Source of the DNA: an uncultured Alistipes sp.
Lineage (GTDB): Bacteria; Bacteroidota; Bacteroidia; Bacteroidales; Rikenellaceae
Length of the DNA stretch: 64,000 bases
Reading direction: 5' to 3'
Assembly: GCA_937899895.1 (NCBI GenBank)
Contig: CALBQR010000057.1
Span: 1 to 64,000 of the forward strand
A program made the position numbers and the translations under genes. The stretch's first letter is position 1, and every line of letters begins with the position of its first letter. Below, in pieces: positions 8,648 to 17,330 of the stretch. The notes below the pieces were generated by a model. It was not told the origin of the DNA. It did not search any database and saw only the letters and a list, made by a program, of their open reading frames with translations.

Positions 8648-9142
8648 ATGAGATTATTTTCCTCTATCTGGCTGCTCGCAGCAGCACTCCTGACCTTTGG
8701 TCCTAACGCTTCGTATGCCCACGAGGGCGACGATCACCACAAACACGACTCGATGCGACGCGAGCACAAAACCGAGCGAATGGATAAACGCGGTGATGAG
8801 ATGGCCAAACGTCTATCATTGACCGAGGTTCAGCGCAAGGCCGTACACGAGTTGAACAAACAACGCGCCGAGGCCTTTCACCTTGCCCGCCACAATTCGT
8901 CGCTCAATGCCGCCCAACGACAGGCTCAATTCGACGAGGTCGATTCACTCTACCGCATTAAATTAAAGAGTATTCTCACCCCGCAACAATACGAGCAGTG
9001 GCAAGCCGAGTACAATAGTGCCGTAATGCCTCGCGGCAAAAATGCCCGCCACGACAAACGCTACAAGCACTCTGCCGACGCCTGCTGCAAAGGTCAATGC
9101 ACAACAAAAGAGAGTGGCAAACGACCGATGAACAAGAAATAG
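8648..9142 (+). CDS. Spy/LTXXQ-like periplasmic protein with His- and Cys-rich ends
   Basis: 164-residue exported protein. A signal peptide ends near SYAHEG. The mature N-terminus is His-rich (HEGDDHHKHD), the helical core (about 50-125) carries two LTxxQ-type segments (LSLTEVQRKAV and LTPQQYEQW), and the basic C-terminus holds CCKGQC. The core is that of Spy/CpxP chaperones or metal-resistance proteins. The His and Cys clusters suggest metal binding. It lies 104 bases after the LytTR regulator and is closed by a terminator, so it may be the envelope-stress output of that two-component system. Function is inferred from shape. Confidence 0.72.
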   Translation: MRLFSSIWLLAAALLTFGPNASYAHEGDDHHKHDSMRREHKTERMDKRGDEMAKRLSLTEVQRKAVHELNKQRAEAFHLARHNSSLNAAQRQAQFDEVDSLYRIKLKSILTPQQYEQWQAEYNSAVMPRGKNARHDKRYKHSADACCKGQCTTKESGKRPMNKK

Positions 9143-9180
9143 ACAACCTCATACATTCTATTATATATAGATATAGAACA

Positions 9181-9217
9181 GCACCGGCCTCTGATCAGAG
9201 ATCGGTGCCGTATTTTT
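9181..9217 (+). terminator. Terminator after the Spy-like gene
   Basis: Stem GCACCG (9181-9186) pairs with CGGTGC (9203-9208), with an inner palindrome TCTGATCAGA, followed by TATTTTTAT. Confidence 0.75.
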
Positions 9218-9233
9218 ATGTACAAGGATTATT

Positions 9234-9926
9234 TTAGAGGTACATTATCGCCACCATTGCGACAAAAAAGCCACCGAAATAACCTGCGGCGACTTGGCTG
9301 GGAAGGTGTGCGCCGAGATGCAAGCGAGCCGTTGCGAGGACTCCTGACAGCAATACCGATACGACCAAAGCCCAGAAATGTTGGCCTGCGCCTGCGATAT
9401 TCAGCAGTAAGAACATCGCCGTAACACCGCCCATACAGATCGAGTGCAGGCTAATCTTCCAGAAAGGTGTAACGACCAATGCCAGCAGTTCGCAGCAAGC
9501 CGCAGCCACCACAAACTTACGCACAACGGCAACTGCCGCCACATCTGAAAGGGTTATGGCGCACAGGAAATAGCTTATAACGCCTACCAAAAGCGGCAAC
9601 ACTCGCGAACGTTGCGAGTGCAGGCCGAAATTCTTCAATAGCCCCAATGCTCGCAGGAATCCGATCGAGAGCATCGGCAAGATCGCTGCATAGAGCAGTA
9701 CCACCCACGCAAGATAGCCCTTGACATTTGCCGGCAGACGCGACAGATAGCCATCTGCAAGCAACATAAAGCCAATCACATAGAGCGGCACTACGAACGG
9801 ATGCAGCAACCACGACACCGTACGCGAAAGGCGGGTTGCCCACGATGAATCGTGAGCAATCGACGGCTCTTCGGTCTGAATCGGTTCGACGTTTGTATCT
9901 CTATTTATATCTTGATTCTCTATCAT
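9234..9926 (-). CDS. PAP2-like integral membrane protein (degenerate phosphatase motifs)
   Basis: 230-residue membrane protein with a hydrophilic 30-residue N-terminus and about six transmembrane segments. The layout fits type 2 phosphatidic acid phosphatases: SQRSRVLPLL resembles motif 1, KISLHS motif 2 and ARLHLGAHLPSQVAAG motif 3. Motif 2 lacks the usual PSGH, and the Asp expected after the motif 3 His is Gln. The histidines remain, so activity is possible but not assured. It begins 7 bases after the rpoN stop, so it is co-transcribed with sigma-54. Confidence 0.7.
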   Translation of the reverse strand: MIENQDINRDTNVEPIQTEEPSIAHDSSWATRLSRTVSWLLHPFVVPLYVIGFMLLADGYLSRLPANVKGYLAWVVLLYAAILPMLSIGFLRALGLLKNFGLHSQRSRVLPLLVGVISYFLCAITLSDVAAVAVVRKFVVAAACCELLALVVTPFWKISLHSICMGGVTAMFLLLNIAGAGQHFWALVVSVLLSGVLATARLHLGAHLPSQVAAGYFGGFFVAMVAIMYL

Positions 9927-9933
9927 CTGATTC

Positions 9934-11358
9934 TTAAATCTGTTTGCGCAAACGCGCTACGGGGATATCCAACATCTCGCGATATTTAGCCACCGTACGG
10001 CGGGCAATGCGATAGCCCTTCGCGTTGAGAATATCCATCAGCACCTCATCGGTCAGTGGCTTGCGTTTATCCTCTTCGGCAATGCACTCCTGCAAAATCT
10101 GCTTGATCTCATAGCTCGAAACCTCCTCGCCACTCTCGGTCTGCATCGCCTCCGAGAACAACGATTTGAGCGACAATATACCGAAATGGGTCTGCACATA
10201 TTTGCTATTCACCACGCGCGAAATGGTCGATACGTCCAATCCCGTGCGGTCGGCAATATCTTTGAGGATCATCGGGCGCAGGCGACTCTTATCGCCATCC
10301 TTGAAATACTCCTGCTGATAATCCAAAATCTCGCGCATCGTATGCATCAGCGTATCGTGTCGCTGCTTGATTGCCGAGATAAACCACTTGGCCGAGTCGA
10401 TTTTGCTCTTAACGAACTGCACCGCCTCGCGGTTCTCCTCGCTCACCGTGCCATCGGGCGATGCCATTTCGCGCATCATCTCGACATAACGACGATTGAC
10501 CCTCAATTCGGGCACGTTGTACGAATTGAATTGAAGATCGAACTTACCATTTTGATAATCCAACAAGAAATCGGGGATGATATATGGTGCAGCATCACCC
10601 GTACCCTCACTGAAACTACCACCCGGTCGGGGCGATAGGCGACGAATCTCGGCCGCTGCCTCGCGGAATTCATCCTCGGTGATGTGCATTCGCGAAATGA
10701 GTTTCTCATAATGCTTTTTGACAAACTCGTCAAAATGGTCGGTAAGGATCTTGCGGGCAATCCGACGGGCACGCGAGGTCATCGGCAACTGATTGATTTG
10801 CAGCAGCAGACACTCCTGCAACGAACGCGCACCAATACCCGCAGGCTCCAAATCCTGAATCACCACCAGCAGCCGTTCCAGCTCCTCGATCGACGCCTCC
10901 ACGCCTACGGCAAAGGCCAGATCATCACTGATAGCCTCCATATCGCGGCGCAGGTAGCCATCCTCGTCCAAGCTCCCGACCAGATATCGCGCCAACGTCA
11001 TCTCGTGCTGCGTGAGGTTGCGGAAACCCAACTGCTCGATGAGCGACTCCTGCAACGAACGGCCGCCCGTAATATAGACAGGTCGCTGCTTATCATCCTT
11101 CGAGCGGTTATTGATATGTGCTTTATACGAGGGGGTATCGTCCTCCTTCAAATACTCTTCGACAGAGATGCGGGCAGGCTGATCGTCATCGTTCTGCTCC
11201 GGCTCCTGCTCTTCGAGAACTATATTAGACTCGATCTCCTCCTTAATGCGCGAGTCGAGCTGCGCCGTCGGCAACTCCAAGAGTTTGATCATCTGGATCT
11301 GCTGCGGCGATAGTTTCTGTTGCAGGGTTTGAACCTGTCGTTGATTGATGTGTGCCAT
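9934..11358 (-). CDS. rpoN: RNA polymerase sigma-54 factor
   Basis: Sigma-54, 474 residues. Region I (1-50) has the Gln/Leu-rich LQQKLSPQQIQMIKLLELP. An acidic region II follows (about 55-75, with EEQEPEQNDDD). The core-binding domain holds LEPAGIGARSLQECLLLQ, the helix-turn-helix region DIADRTGLDVSTISRVVNSKYVQ is present, and the RpoN box ARRTVAKYRE lies near the C-terminus. It would recognise -24/-12 promoters with enhancer-binding activators. It sits between asnS upstream and the PAP2-like gene 7 bases downstream. Confidence 0.98.
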   Translation of the reverse strand: MAHINQRQVQTLQQKLSPQQIQMIKLLELPTAQLDSRIKEEIESNIVLEEQEPEQNDDDQPARISVEEYLKEDDTPSYKAHINNRSKDDKQRPVYITGGRSLQESLIEQLGFRNLTQHEMTLARYLVGSLDEDGYLRRDMEAISDDLAFAVGVEASIEELERLLVVIQDLEPAGIGARSLQECLLLQINQLPMTSRARRIARKILTDHFDEFVKKHYEKLISRMHITEDEFREAAAEIRRLSPRPGGSFSEGTGDAAPYIIPDFLLDYQNGKFDLQFNSYNVPELRVNRRYVEMMREMASPDGTVSEENREAVQFVKSKIDSAKWFISAIKQRHDTLMHTMREILDYQQEYFKDGDKSRLRPMILKDIADRTGLDVSTISRVVNSKYVQTHFGILSLKSLFSEAMQTESGEEVSSYEIKQILQECIAEEDKRKPLTDEVLMDILNAKGYRIARRTVAKYREMLDIPVARLRKQI

Positions 11359-11492
11359 AGTTTTAAGACCGTGTTTCTAAATAATTTTACAACCAATTAG
11401 TTACGCGGGTCTCTTCTCTATTCGCGTGGTAGTAGATAGATGGTGCGCCACGTCTCCGCAGCGCACTATCATTTTCATTCTTCGCTTTTCGA

Positions 11493-12887
11493 TTAGAACT
11501 CTGCGTTCTTCGGCGTGCGCGGGAAGGGGATCACGTCGCGGATATTGTCCATACCCGTTACGAACAACAGCAGTCGCTCGAAACCCAAACCAAAACCGCT
11601 GTGAGGTGCCGAACCCCAACGACGTGTATCGAGATACCACCATACGTCCTTCTCGTTCATACCAAGCTCCTCGATTCTTGCACGAAGTTTGCCATAATCG
11701 GCCTCACGCTCCGAACCGCCGATAATCTCGCCGATTTTCGGGAACAGAACGTCCATTGCGCGTACCGTACGACCATCTTCGTTCATTTTCATATAAAAAG
11801 CCTTGATCTCCTTAGGATAATTGATCAAAACAACGGGACGCTTGAAATGCTTCTCAACCAAGTAACGCTCGTGCTCGCTCTGCAAGTCGCAACCCCACTC
11901 AACGGGGAACTCGAACTTCTGACCGCTCGCCTTCAAAATCTCGATACCCTCGGTGTAGTCCAGACGCTTGAAGTCGTTCTCGACAACGAAGTTCAGACGC
12001 TCCAACAGCTCGTTGTCCCACATCTTGTTCATAAACTCCAAGTCCTCCTTGCAGTTATCCAGCGCATAACGGATCAGGTACTTCAAGAAGTCCTCGGCGA
12101 ACTCCATATTATCCTCCAAGTCGTAGAATGCAACCTCCGGCTCGATCATCCAAAACTCGGCCAAGTGGCGCGGAGTATGCGAGTTCTCAGCGCGGAACGT
12201 AGGACCAAAGGTGTAGATCTGGCCCATCGACAGCGCACCCAGCTCACCCTCCAACTGGCCCGAAACGGTCAGGTTGCAAGGCTTGCCGAAGAAATCCTGC
12301 GAGTAATCAACCTTACCCTCCTCGGTTTTGGGAATGTTGTTCAAATCGAGGGTCGTAACGTTGAACATTGCGCCTGCACCCTCACAGTCCGAAGCGGTGA
12401 TCAGCGGCGTATGCAGATAGTAGAAACCTCTATCGTTGAAATACTTATGAATTGCGTAAGCCATTGCGTGGCGGATACGCAGAATTGCACCGAAGGTATT
12501 GGTGCGAGGGCGCAGATAGGCAATCTCGCGCAAGAATTCGAGCGAGTGGCCCTTCTTCTGCAAGGGATAGGTCGAATCGGCCTTGCCGTAGATCTCGATC
12601 TCCGAAGCCTGAATCTCAACGGGCTGACCCGATCCAACCGACTCAACCAGACGGCCTGCAACACGCAAGCAAGCACCCGTAGTGATATCCTTCAACAACT
12701 GCTCGTCAAATTTAGCCACATCGGCAACGATCTGAATATTAGCCACACACGAGCCATCGTTCAGAGCGATAAATGCAACGTTTTTGTTACCGCGCTTGGT
12801 GCGCACCCAGCCTTTTGCAACGACATCGATGTCGCGCTCAACGGATTTCAACAAATCCGCAATTTTGGTTCTTCCTCCGCTTAACAT
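11493..12887 (-). CDS. asnS: Asparaginyl-tRNA synthetase
   Basis: Class IIb aminoacyl-tRNA synthetase, 464 residues, charging tRNA-Asn. An N-terminal OB-fold anticodon-binding domain ([20 protein letters not shown], about 25-110) precedes the catalytic domain. That domain has [20 protein letters not shown], the AsnS form of motif 2, and [13 protein letters not shown] as motif 3. Length and order are normal. It lies 134 bases upstream of rpoN on the same strand. Having AsnS means this organism need not rely on indirect Asn-tRNA amidation. Confidence 0.98.
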   Translation of the reverse strand: MLSGGRTKIADLLKSVERDIDVVAKGWVRTKRGNKNVAFIALNDGSCVANIQIVADVAKFDEQLLKDITTGACLRVAGRLVESVGSGQPVEIQASEIEIYGKADSTYPLQKKGHSLEFLREIAYLRPRTNTFGAILRIRHAMAYAIHKYFNDRGFYYLHTPLITASDCEGAGAMFNVTTLDLNNIPKTEEGKVDYSQDFFGKPCNLTVSGQLEGELGALSMGQIYTFGPTFRAENSHTPRHLAEFWMIEPEVAFYDLEDNMEFAEDFLKYLIRYALDNCKEDLEFMNKMWDNELLERLNFVVENDFKRLDYTEGIEILKASGQKFEFPVEWGCDLQSEHERYLVEKHFKRPVVLINYPKEIKAFYMKMNEDGRTVRAMDVLFPKIGEIIGGSEREADYGKLRARIEELGMNEKDVWWYLDTRRWGSAPHSGFGLGFERLLLFVTGMDNIRDVIPFPRTPKNAEF

Positions 12888-13034
12888 AGTGAGTTTCTCG
12901 TTTTTATATTTTTATTGTTTTTGTTTTCGAGTTTGATTGAACTGCAAATATCGTCAAAATTTTTCGAATCATCGCTATTATTTAGACATTTTTTATCCGC
13001 GCGCGCGATTTTCGAGAGAAATTACACCACTTCA

Positions 13035-13070
13035 AGGATTGCCTTTGGCGACCATCCCAGCCGCAGGCGT
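13035..13070 (-). repeat. Degenerate copy of the TGGGGCGG two-stem repeat
   Basis: Read on the minus strand, GGCTGGGATGGTCGCC (from 13061) followed by AAAGGC resembles the core of the copy at 50971-51020 (CTGGGGCGGTCGCCC, loop AAA). Flanking AATTAC and GTAATT could form a weak outer stem. It lies between the asnS and hydrolase genes. Confidence 0.4.
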
Positions 13071-13091
13071 TGCGTAATTGCCGACAAACAA

Positions 13092-13118
13092 AAAGCCGCG
13101 CTTGCAGGGCACGGCTTT
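13092..13118 (-). terminator. Terminator of the secreted hydrolase gene
   Basis: Stem AAAGCCG (13092-13098) pairs with CGGCTTT (13112-13118). On the minus strand it is followed by TTTTTGTTTG. Confidence 0.75.
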
Positions 13119-13159
13119 AATTTTGCATTTTGAATCTTGGACTTTGCAGCAATCTTCGA

Positions 13160-14098
13160 TTACAAACCTCCCATAAAATCGACCACTGCACGAACAAGTT
13201 TCGCGGCAATAGGGCGCGACGGGTCCATATATGTTGCCATCTGCTGTTGCGGATTTGTGGTCGGACAGATCTTCAACACGTGATTCATATCGTCAATCAC
13301 AACCATACGTGCCATACGTTGCGCCATAAACAGTCGCGCCGCATCAGCCGTCTCGACCTGAATATCGGTCGTGCCCTGCACGATCAACAGAGGTACTCGC
13401 AACGCACGCGCCTCATCGGCAGGGTTATATCTCATCTCCGAAATAAGGAACGGCTGCACACTTTTGCGGAACAAAACGGCCAATTCGGCAGGCGCATCCT
13501 CAACCATACGACCCGCTTTCAGCTCGTCGATAATACGATAGCACTCCGTTTTGTAGGGTTCAGGCTGTGTGGCCAACTGACGGCGCAGAGTCTGGTCAAT
13601 CGACTCACCGGGACCTGCAAGCGAGATTACTGCCACCACTTTATCGGTACGTTTTGCCGCCGCAAGAGCGATCAAGGAACCCTCGCTATGACCGACCAAC
13701 ACCACTCGATCGAAACGGACATCTGCGACCAGATGCTCCACCCACGCCACTGCATCATTGATATAATCGTCGAAGGTCAGTTCCGACTCGGAGATCGCCG
13801 CAGAGGCACTTGCTGCAATAGCTCGTTTATCGTATCGCAATGCGGCATAGCCATTTGCTACGAGTGAATCGGATAGCTGTTTGTAGCAATCGGTAATCAA
13901 CCCCGCCGCACGATTATTGCCGTCGCGATCGGTCGCACCCGATCCCGCAATAATCAGAGCAACAGTGCGCGAGCCCGATTCGGGAAGTGCCAATGTGCCA
14001 TACAGATCGCACTTTTCAACGCGAAGTGCCATAGGCTCCTCGGCCGCCACCGAAACGACCGCCAGCAGTGCCGCTATCAAGAGAAATATTCGTTTCAT
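13160..14098 (-). CDS. Secreted alpha/beta hydrolase
   Basis: 312-residue hydrolase with a signal peptide (MKRIFLLIAALLAVVSVAA, cleavage near residue 20), so periplasmic or lipid-anchored elsewhere. Core motifs are AGSGATDRDGNN (oxyanion-hole strand), RYDKRAIAAS, the nucleophile elbow VLVGHSEGSLIAL, VQGTTDIQVE for the acid, and DDMNHVLK for the catalytic His. This pattern matches secreted esterase or peptidase-like hydrolases of Bacteroidota. I took the ATG at 14098 because the signal peptide begins there. It appears monocistronic, with its own promoter and terminator. Confidence 0.85.
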   Translation of the reverse strand: MKRIFLLIAALLAVVSVAAEEPMALRVEKCDLYGTLALPESGSRTVALIIAGSGATDRDGNNRAAGLITDCYKQLSDSLVANGYAALRYDKRAIAASASAAISESELTFDDYINDAVAWVEHLVADVRFDRVVLVGHSEGSLIALAAAKRTDKVVAVISLAGPGESIDQTLRRQLATQPEPYKTECYRIIDELKAGRMVEDAPAELAVLFRKSVQPFLISEMRYNPADEARALRVPLLIVQGTTDIQVETADAARLFMAQRMARMVVIDDMNHVLKICPTTNPQQQMATYMDPSRPIAAKLVRAVVDFMGGL

Positions 14099-14129
14099 CG
14101 TCGTAATAAGATTCGGTTTAACTTCTCCA

Positions 14130-14157
14130 CAAAGATAGCGATTTTTCCGATACGCAA
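14130..14157 (-). promoter_or_regulatory. Promoter of the secreted hydrolase gene
   Basis: Perfect -7 box TATCTTTG (14137-14130) on the minus strand, 31 bases before the ATG, with TTG (14157-14155) at a rather short spacing of 17 bases. Confidence 0.55.
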
Positions 14158-14226
14158 CCACCTATATTGCAACTATTTTACAACACCCAGACGGATTGCC
14201 CGCCTTATGTACCAATCCTCTACCGC

Positions 14227-16737
14227 TCACGCACTTTCGCGCAACAATCGCAACTCGCCGTCAAGGCTTTCAATGGCGACGCTATCGCCACGCTCCACCT
14301 CGCCGTTGATGATCATTCGCGCCAACGGCTCCTCGACACGTTCGAGAATCGTTCGTTTAAGCGAACGCGCACCATATTGAGCATCGTAACCAACCTGCGC
14401 AAGGCTTCGCTTCGCCTCAATAGAGAGATTGAGAGTTATGCCCAACGACTCGGCACGCGAGATCAATTGCCCGATTTCGATATCGACAATCTGCTCGATA
14501 TCCTCCTTTTCAAGACCTCGAAAATAGGCAACTGCATCTATACGATTCAGAAATTCGGGAGCAAACGTAGCCGCGAGAGCCGAATCGTACTCCGCACGTC
14601 GATTGCGCTGCTCACTCTCTCGCAACAGACTCTGCGACAGCGTACTATACCCTATCCTTGCACTACGCGACGAGCCGCCGCGAGAACCGACATTCGAGGT
14701 CATTATGATAACCGTATTGCTAAAATCGACCTTGCGACCATTGCCGTCAGTCAATATTCCATCGTCAAAAATCTGCAACATCAGATTGAAGATATCCGAA
14801 TGAGCCTTCTCGACCTCATCGAACAACACCACCGAATAGGGACGACGACGCACCGCCTCGGTCAGCTGGCCACCCTCTCCGTAGCCGACATAACCAGGAG
14901 GCGAGCCTATCAATCGTGCGACGTTATGTTTTTCACCATACTCGCTCATATCGAAGCGGATAAGCCCTTCGCGTCGGTCAAACAGGTCGCGAGCCAACTC
15001 TTTGGCAAGCAACGTTTTACCCACTCCCGTAGGTCCGACAAACATAAACACTCCCATCGGCCGCCTACCGTCGCGCAAACCTGCACGACTACGATGGATA
15101 GCTCCAACAACTCGTTCAACAGCATCGCGCTGACCTACAACCCGCGCATTAAGACGCTCGCTCAACCCTTGCAGGCGGTTACGATCGTCGAGCGACAGTT
15201 GCTCGATAGGCACCCCCGTAACCGATGCAACGACCTGCTCAATCTGCGCGACATCGACCGTCGCCGGATTGAGTTGCATCTCTCGTTGCCATTGCGCACG
15301 GCTCTCATTCAACTTCGAGGTCAGAGCCAGCTCGCGTAATCGCGCCTCGGCAGCACGCTCATAGACAAGTTCCTCAACCGCTCGGCGACGAGTAGCGGCA
15401 GCCTCTTGCAATCCGTGTTCAATAGCGGCAATCGACGAAGGTTCGGCCATTGCGCAGAGATGTGCCTCGGCCCCCGCTTCATCCATAATATCAATCGCTT
15501 TATCAGGAAATTGACGATCCGAAAGATAGCGGTCGGCAAGATCGACACACGCACCGAGAGCCGCATCGGTATAACGCACCGAGTGATGTCGCTCATATCG
15601 TGGTCGAAGATTTTGCAATATCTCAAAGGTCTGTTCGCGTGTAGTCGATTCAACCATAATGCGTTGGAAACGGCGTTCGAGAGCCGCATCGCGCTCAATC
15701 GAGGAGCGATATTCGTCGAGTGTCGTCGCCCCGATGCACCGTATCAGACCTCGCGCAAGGGCTGGTTTCAGAATATTTGCCGTATCGAGTCCGCCCTGCG
15801 TACTCCCCGCACCAACAATCGTATGTATCTCATCGACAAAGAGGATCACATCCTCGCGGCGCGACAAATCCGCAAGCAGCTGCTGCATACGCTCCTCAAA
15901 CTCACCTCGAAATTTTGTCCCCGCAACAAGCGTTGCCATATCAAGCGAAAAGATCCTCTTCGAGCGCAAGGCAAAAGGCACATTTCCCGCCACTATGCGC
16001 AGAGCCAAACCCTCTACAATAGCACTCTTGCCGACACCCGCCTCACCAATCAGCACGGGATTATTCTTCTTGCGACGGCAAAGTATCTGGATCATCCGCG
16101 CAATCTCCCGATCACGCCCCACAACGGGGTCGATATGTCCCTCCTGCGCCATACGCGTAAGGTCGGTCGTAAGTTTTTCGAGTATCGACGTGCGGCAATC
16201 CTCACCACTGCGCATATCACGTTCAAGCGACGAGAGATCGAGAAGGCGACGCGGTTTTTCGTCGCGGATATCTGCTCGCAAATCGTACCGAAGATCCTCT
16301 TCAACAGCCAAACGCGACATCAGTTCCGCGACTGCACGATGGGTGATATTTCGACTGCGAAACGCCTGATAGGTCAGCGTCGTGCGGTCGGAGGTTGCAA
16401 GCAACAAAATATGTCCCGTATTAATTACGACATCAACGGGAGAGGTAGCCGCCAATCGCTCCGAAATATGTGCAAAAAATTGAGTTCGGGTACTATCTGT
16501 TTCGGCACTTGAAACGACCACAGTTTCACGCAGTCGGATCTCGATTTGCGAACGCATCTGCGCCAATTGCCACTCCTCGACAAGCGAACGGACAAGCAAC
16601 TGCGCGTGGCTGCCATCTGCATCAAATGCAAGCAGCAATAAACGATCAATCAAATAGTTAGCAAAGTTGTTTTTCTCGGCATCGAATGCCGCTCTGGCAA
16701 TAATGGACTCCAGAGTTTTGGTAAGCCTGAAATTCAT
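14227..16737 (-). CDS. ClpC/ClpA-type AAA+ unfoldase (divergent N-domain)
   Basis: Two-domain Hsp100 ATPase, 836 residues, expected to unfold proteins for ClpP. The N-domain (about 1-150) is helical but weakly conserved. D1 has Walker A GEAGVGKSAIVEG and Walker B VILFVDEIHTI. A coiled-coil middle insert of about 60 residues follows (EHGLQEAAATRRRAVEELV). D2 has VGPTGVGKTLLAKE and VVLFDEVEKAH. After TSNVGSRGGSSRSAR comes IGY, at the place of the IGL/IGF/VGF loop that docks ClpP. I took the ATG at 16737 (MNFRLTKTLESII) as the start. It ends an operon after the mutarotase-like and phosphodiesterase genes. Confidence 0.88.
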   Translation of the reverse strand: MNFRLTKTLESIIARAAFDAEKNNFANYLIDRLLLLAFDADGSHAQLLVRSLVEEWQLAQMRSQIEIRLRETVVVSSAETDSTRTQFFAHISERLAATSPVDVVINTGHILLLATSDRTTLTYQAFRSRNITHRAVAELMSRLAVEEDLRYDLRADIRDEKPRRLLDLSSLERDMRSGEDCRTSILEKLTTDLTRMAQEGHIDPVVGRDREIARMIQILCRRKKNNPVLIGEAGVGKSAIVEGLALRIVAGNVPFALRSKRIFSLDMATLVAGTKFRGEFEERMQQLLADLSRREDVILFVDEIHTIVGAGSTQGGLDTANILKPALARGLIRCIGATTLDEYRSSIERDAALERRFQRIMVESTTREQTFEILQNLRPRYERHHSVRYTDAALGACVDLADRYLSDRQFPDKAIDIMDEAGAEAHLCAMAEPSSIAAIEHGLQEAAATRRRAVEELVYERAAEARLRELALTSKLNESRAQWQREMQLNPATVDVAQIEQVVASVTGVPIEQLSLDDRNRLQGLSERLNARVVGQRDAVERVVGAIHRSRAGLRDGRRPMGVFMFVGPTGVGKTLLAKELARDLFDRREGLIRFDMSEYGEKHNVARLIGSPPGYVGYGEGGQLTEAVRRRPYSVVLFDEVEKAHSDIFNLMLQIFDDGILTDGNGRKVDFSNTVIIMTSNVGSRGGSSRSARIGYSTLSQSLLRESEQRNRRAEYDSALAATFAPEFLNRIDAVAYFRGLEKEDIEQIVDIEIGQLISRAESLGITLNLSIEAKRSLAQVGYDAQYGARSLKRTILERVEEPLARMIINGEVERGDSVAIESLDGELRLLRESA

Positions 16738-16820
16738 ACTGTCTAAAAAAAGGTTTAATGTATCGCCGAATTGGTCGGCGCACATATAACGCAGGGGACA
16801 GTACAAATATTGTATTGTAT

Positions 16821-17312
16821 TTATCGCGGCCACTCGCCGATCTCCATATCGCGGATATCGCCGCCATCGAGCGTAAATCGCAAAGCTGTGCGAACCTTAT
16901 GAAAACCATAACGCCCCGCCGCTCCGGGGTTGAGATGCAACATCGAGAAACGCTTGTCGTAGATCACCTTCAAAATATGCGAATGACCCGCCACAAAGAT
17001 CGTTGGGCGCACCTGATAGATATGTGCCAACGCACGGCGGTCGTAGTGATCGGGATAGCCGCCAATATGGGTCATCAGCACCCGAAAACCCTCAACATCA
17101 AAGACCGCGACCTGCGGATAGACACGGCGCACCTCATAGTCGTCGATATTGCCATAGACCGCGCGCAAAGGTTTGAACGCAGCGATCTCATCGGCTAACG
17201 CCAACGAGCCGATATCGCCCACGTGCCACACCTCATCGACATCGCGCAAGAACTCGCGCAACGTCGCATCGAATGTGCCGTGAGTATCCGAGATCAGCCC
17301 TATACGTTTCAT
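16821..17312 (-). CDS. YfcE/MJ0936-family metallophosphoesterase
   Basis: 163-residue cytoplasmic phosphodiesterase of the calcineurin-like fold. All metal-binding motifs are visible in order: DTHG (residues 9-12), HVGD, YGNIDD, and VAGHSH, with LNPGAAG after the last. The two-metal site therefore looks complete. The family hydrolyses model phosphodiesters; its natural substrate is unclear. It starts 18 bases after the mutarotase-like gene and ends 83 bases before the ClpC-like gene. Confidence 0.92.
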   Translation of the reverse strand: MKRIGLISDTHGTFDATLREFLRDVDEVWHVGDIGSLALADEIAAFKPLRAVYGNIDDYEVRRVYPQVAVFDVEGFRVLMTHIGGYPDHYDRRALAHIYQVRPTIFVAGHSHILKVIYDKRFSMLHLNPGAAGRYGFHKVRTALRFTLDGGDIRDMEIGEWPR

Positions 17313-17330
17313 TTTTTCGAGGGTTATTGT

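Noticed and set aside
12915..13133. 72-codon plus-strand frame between asnS and the secreted hydrolase
   Set aside because: It runs through the asnS promoter region, a degenerate repeat copy and a terminator; no protein-like features.
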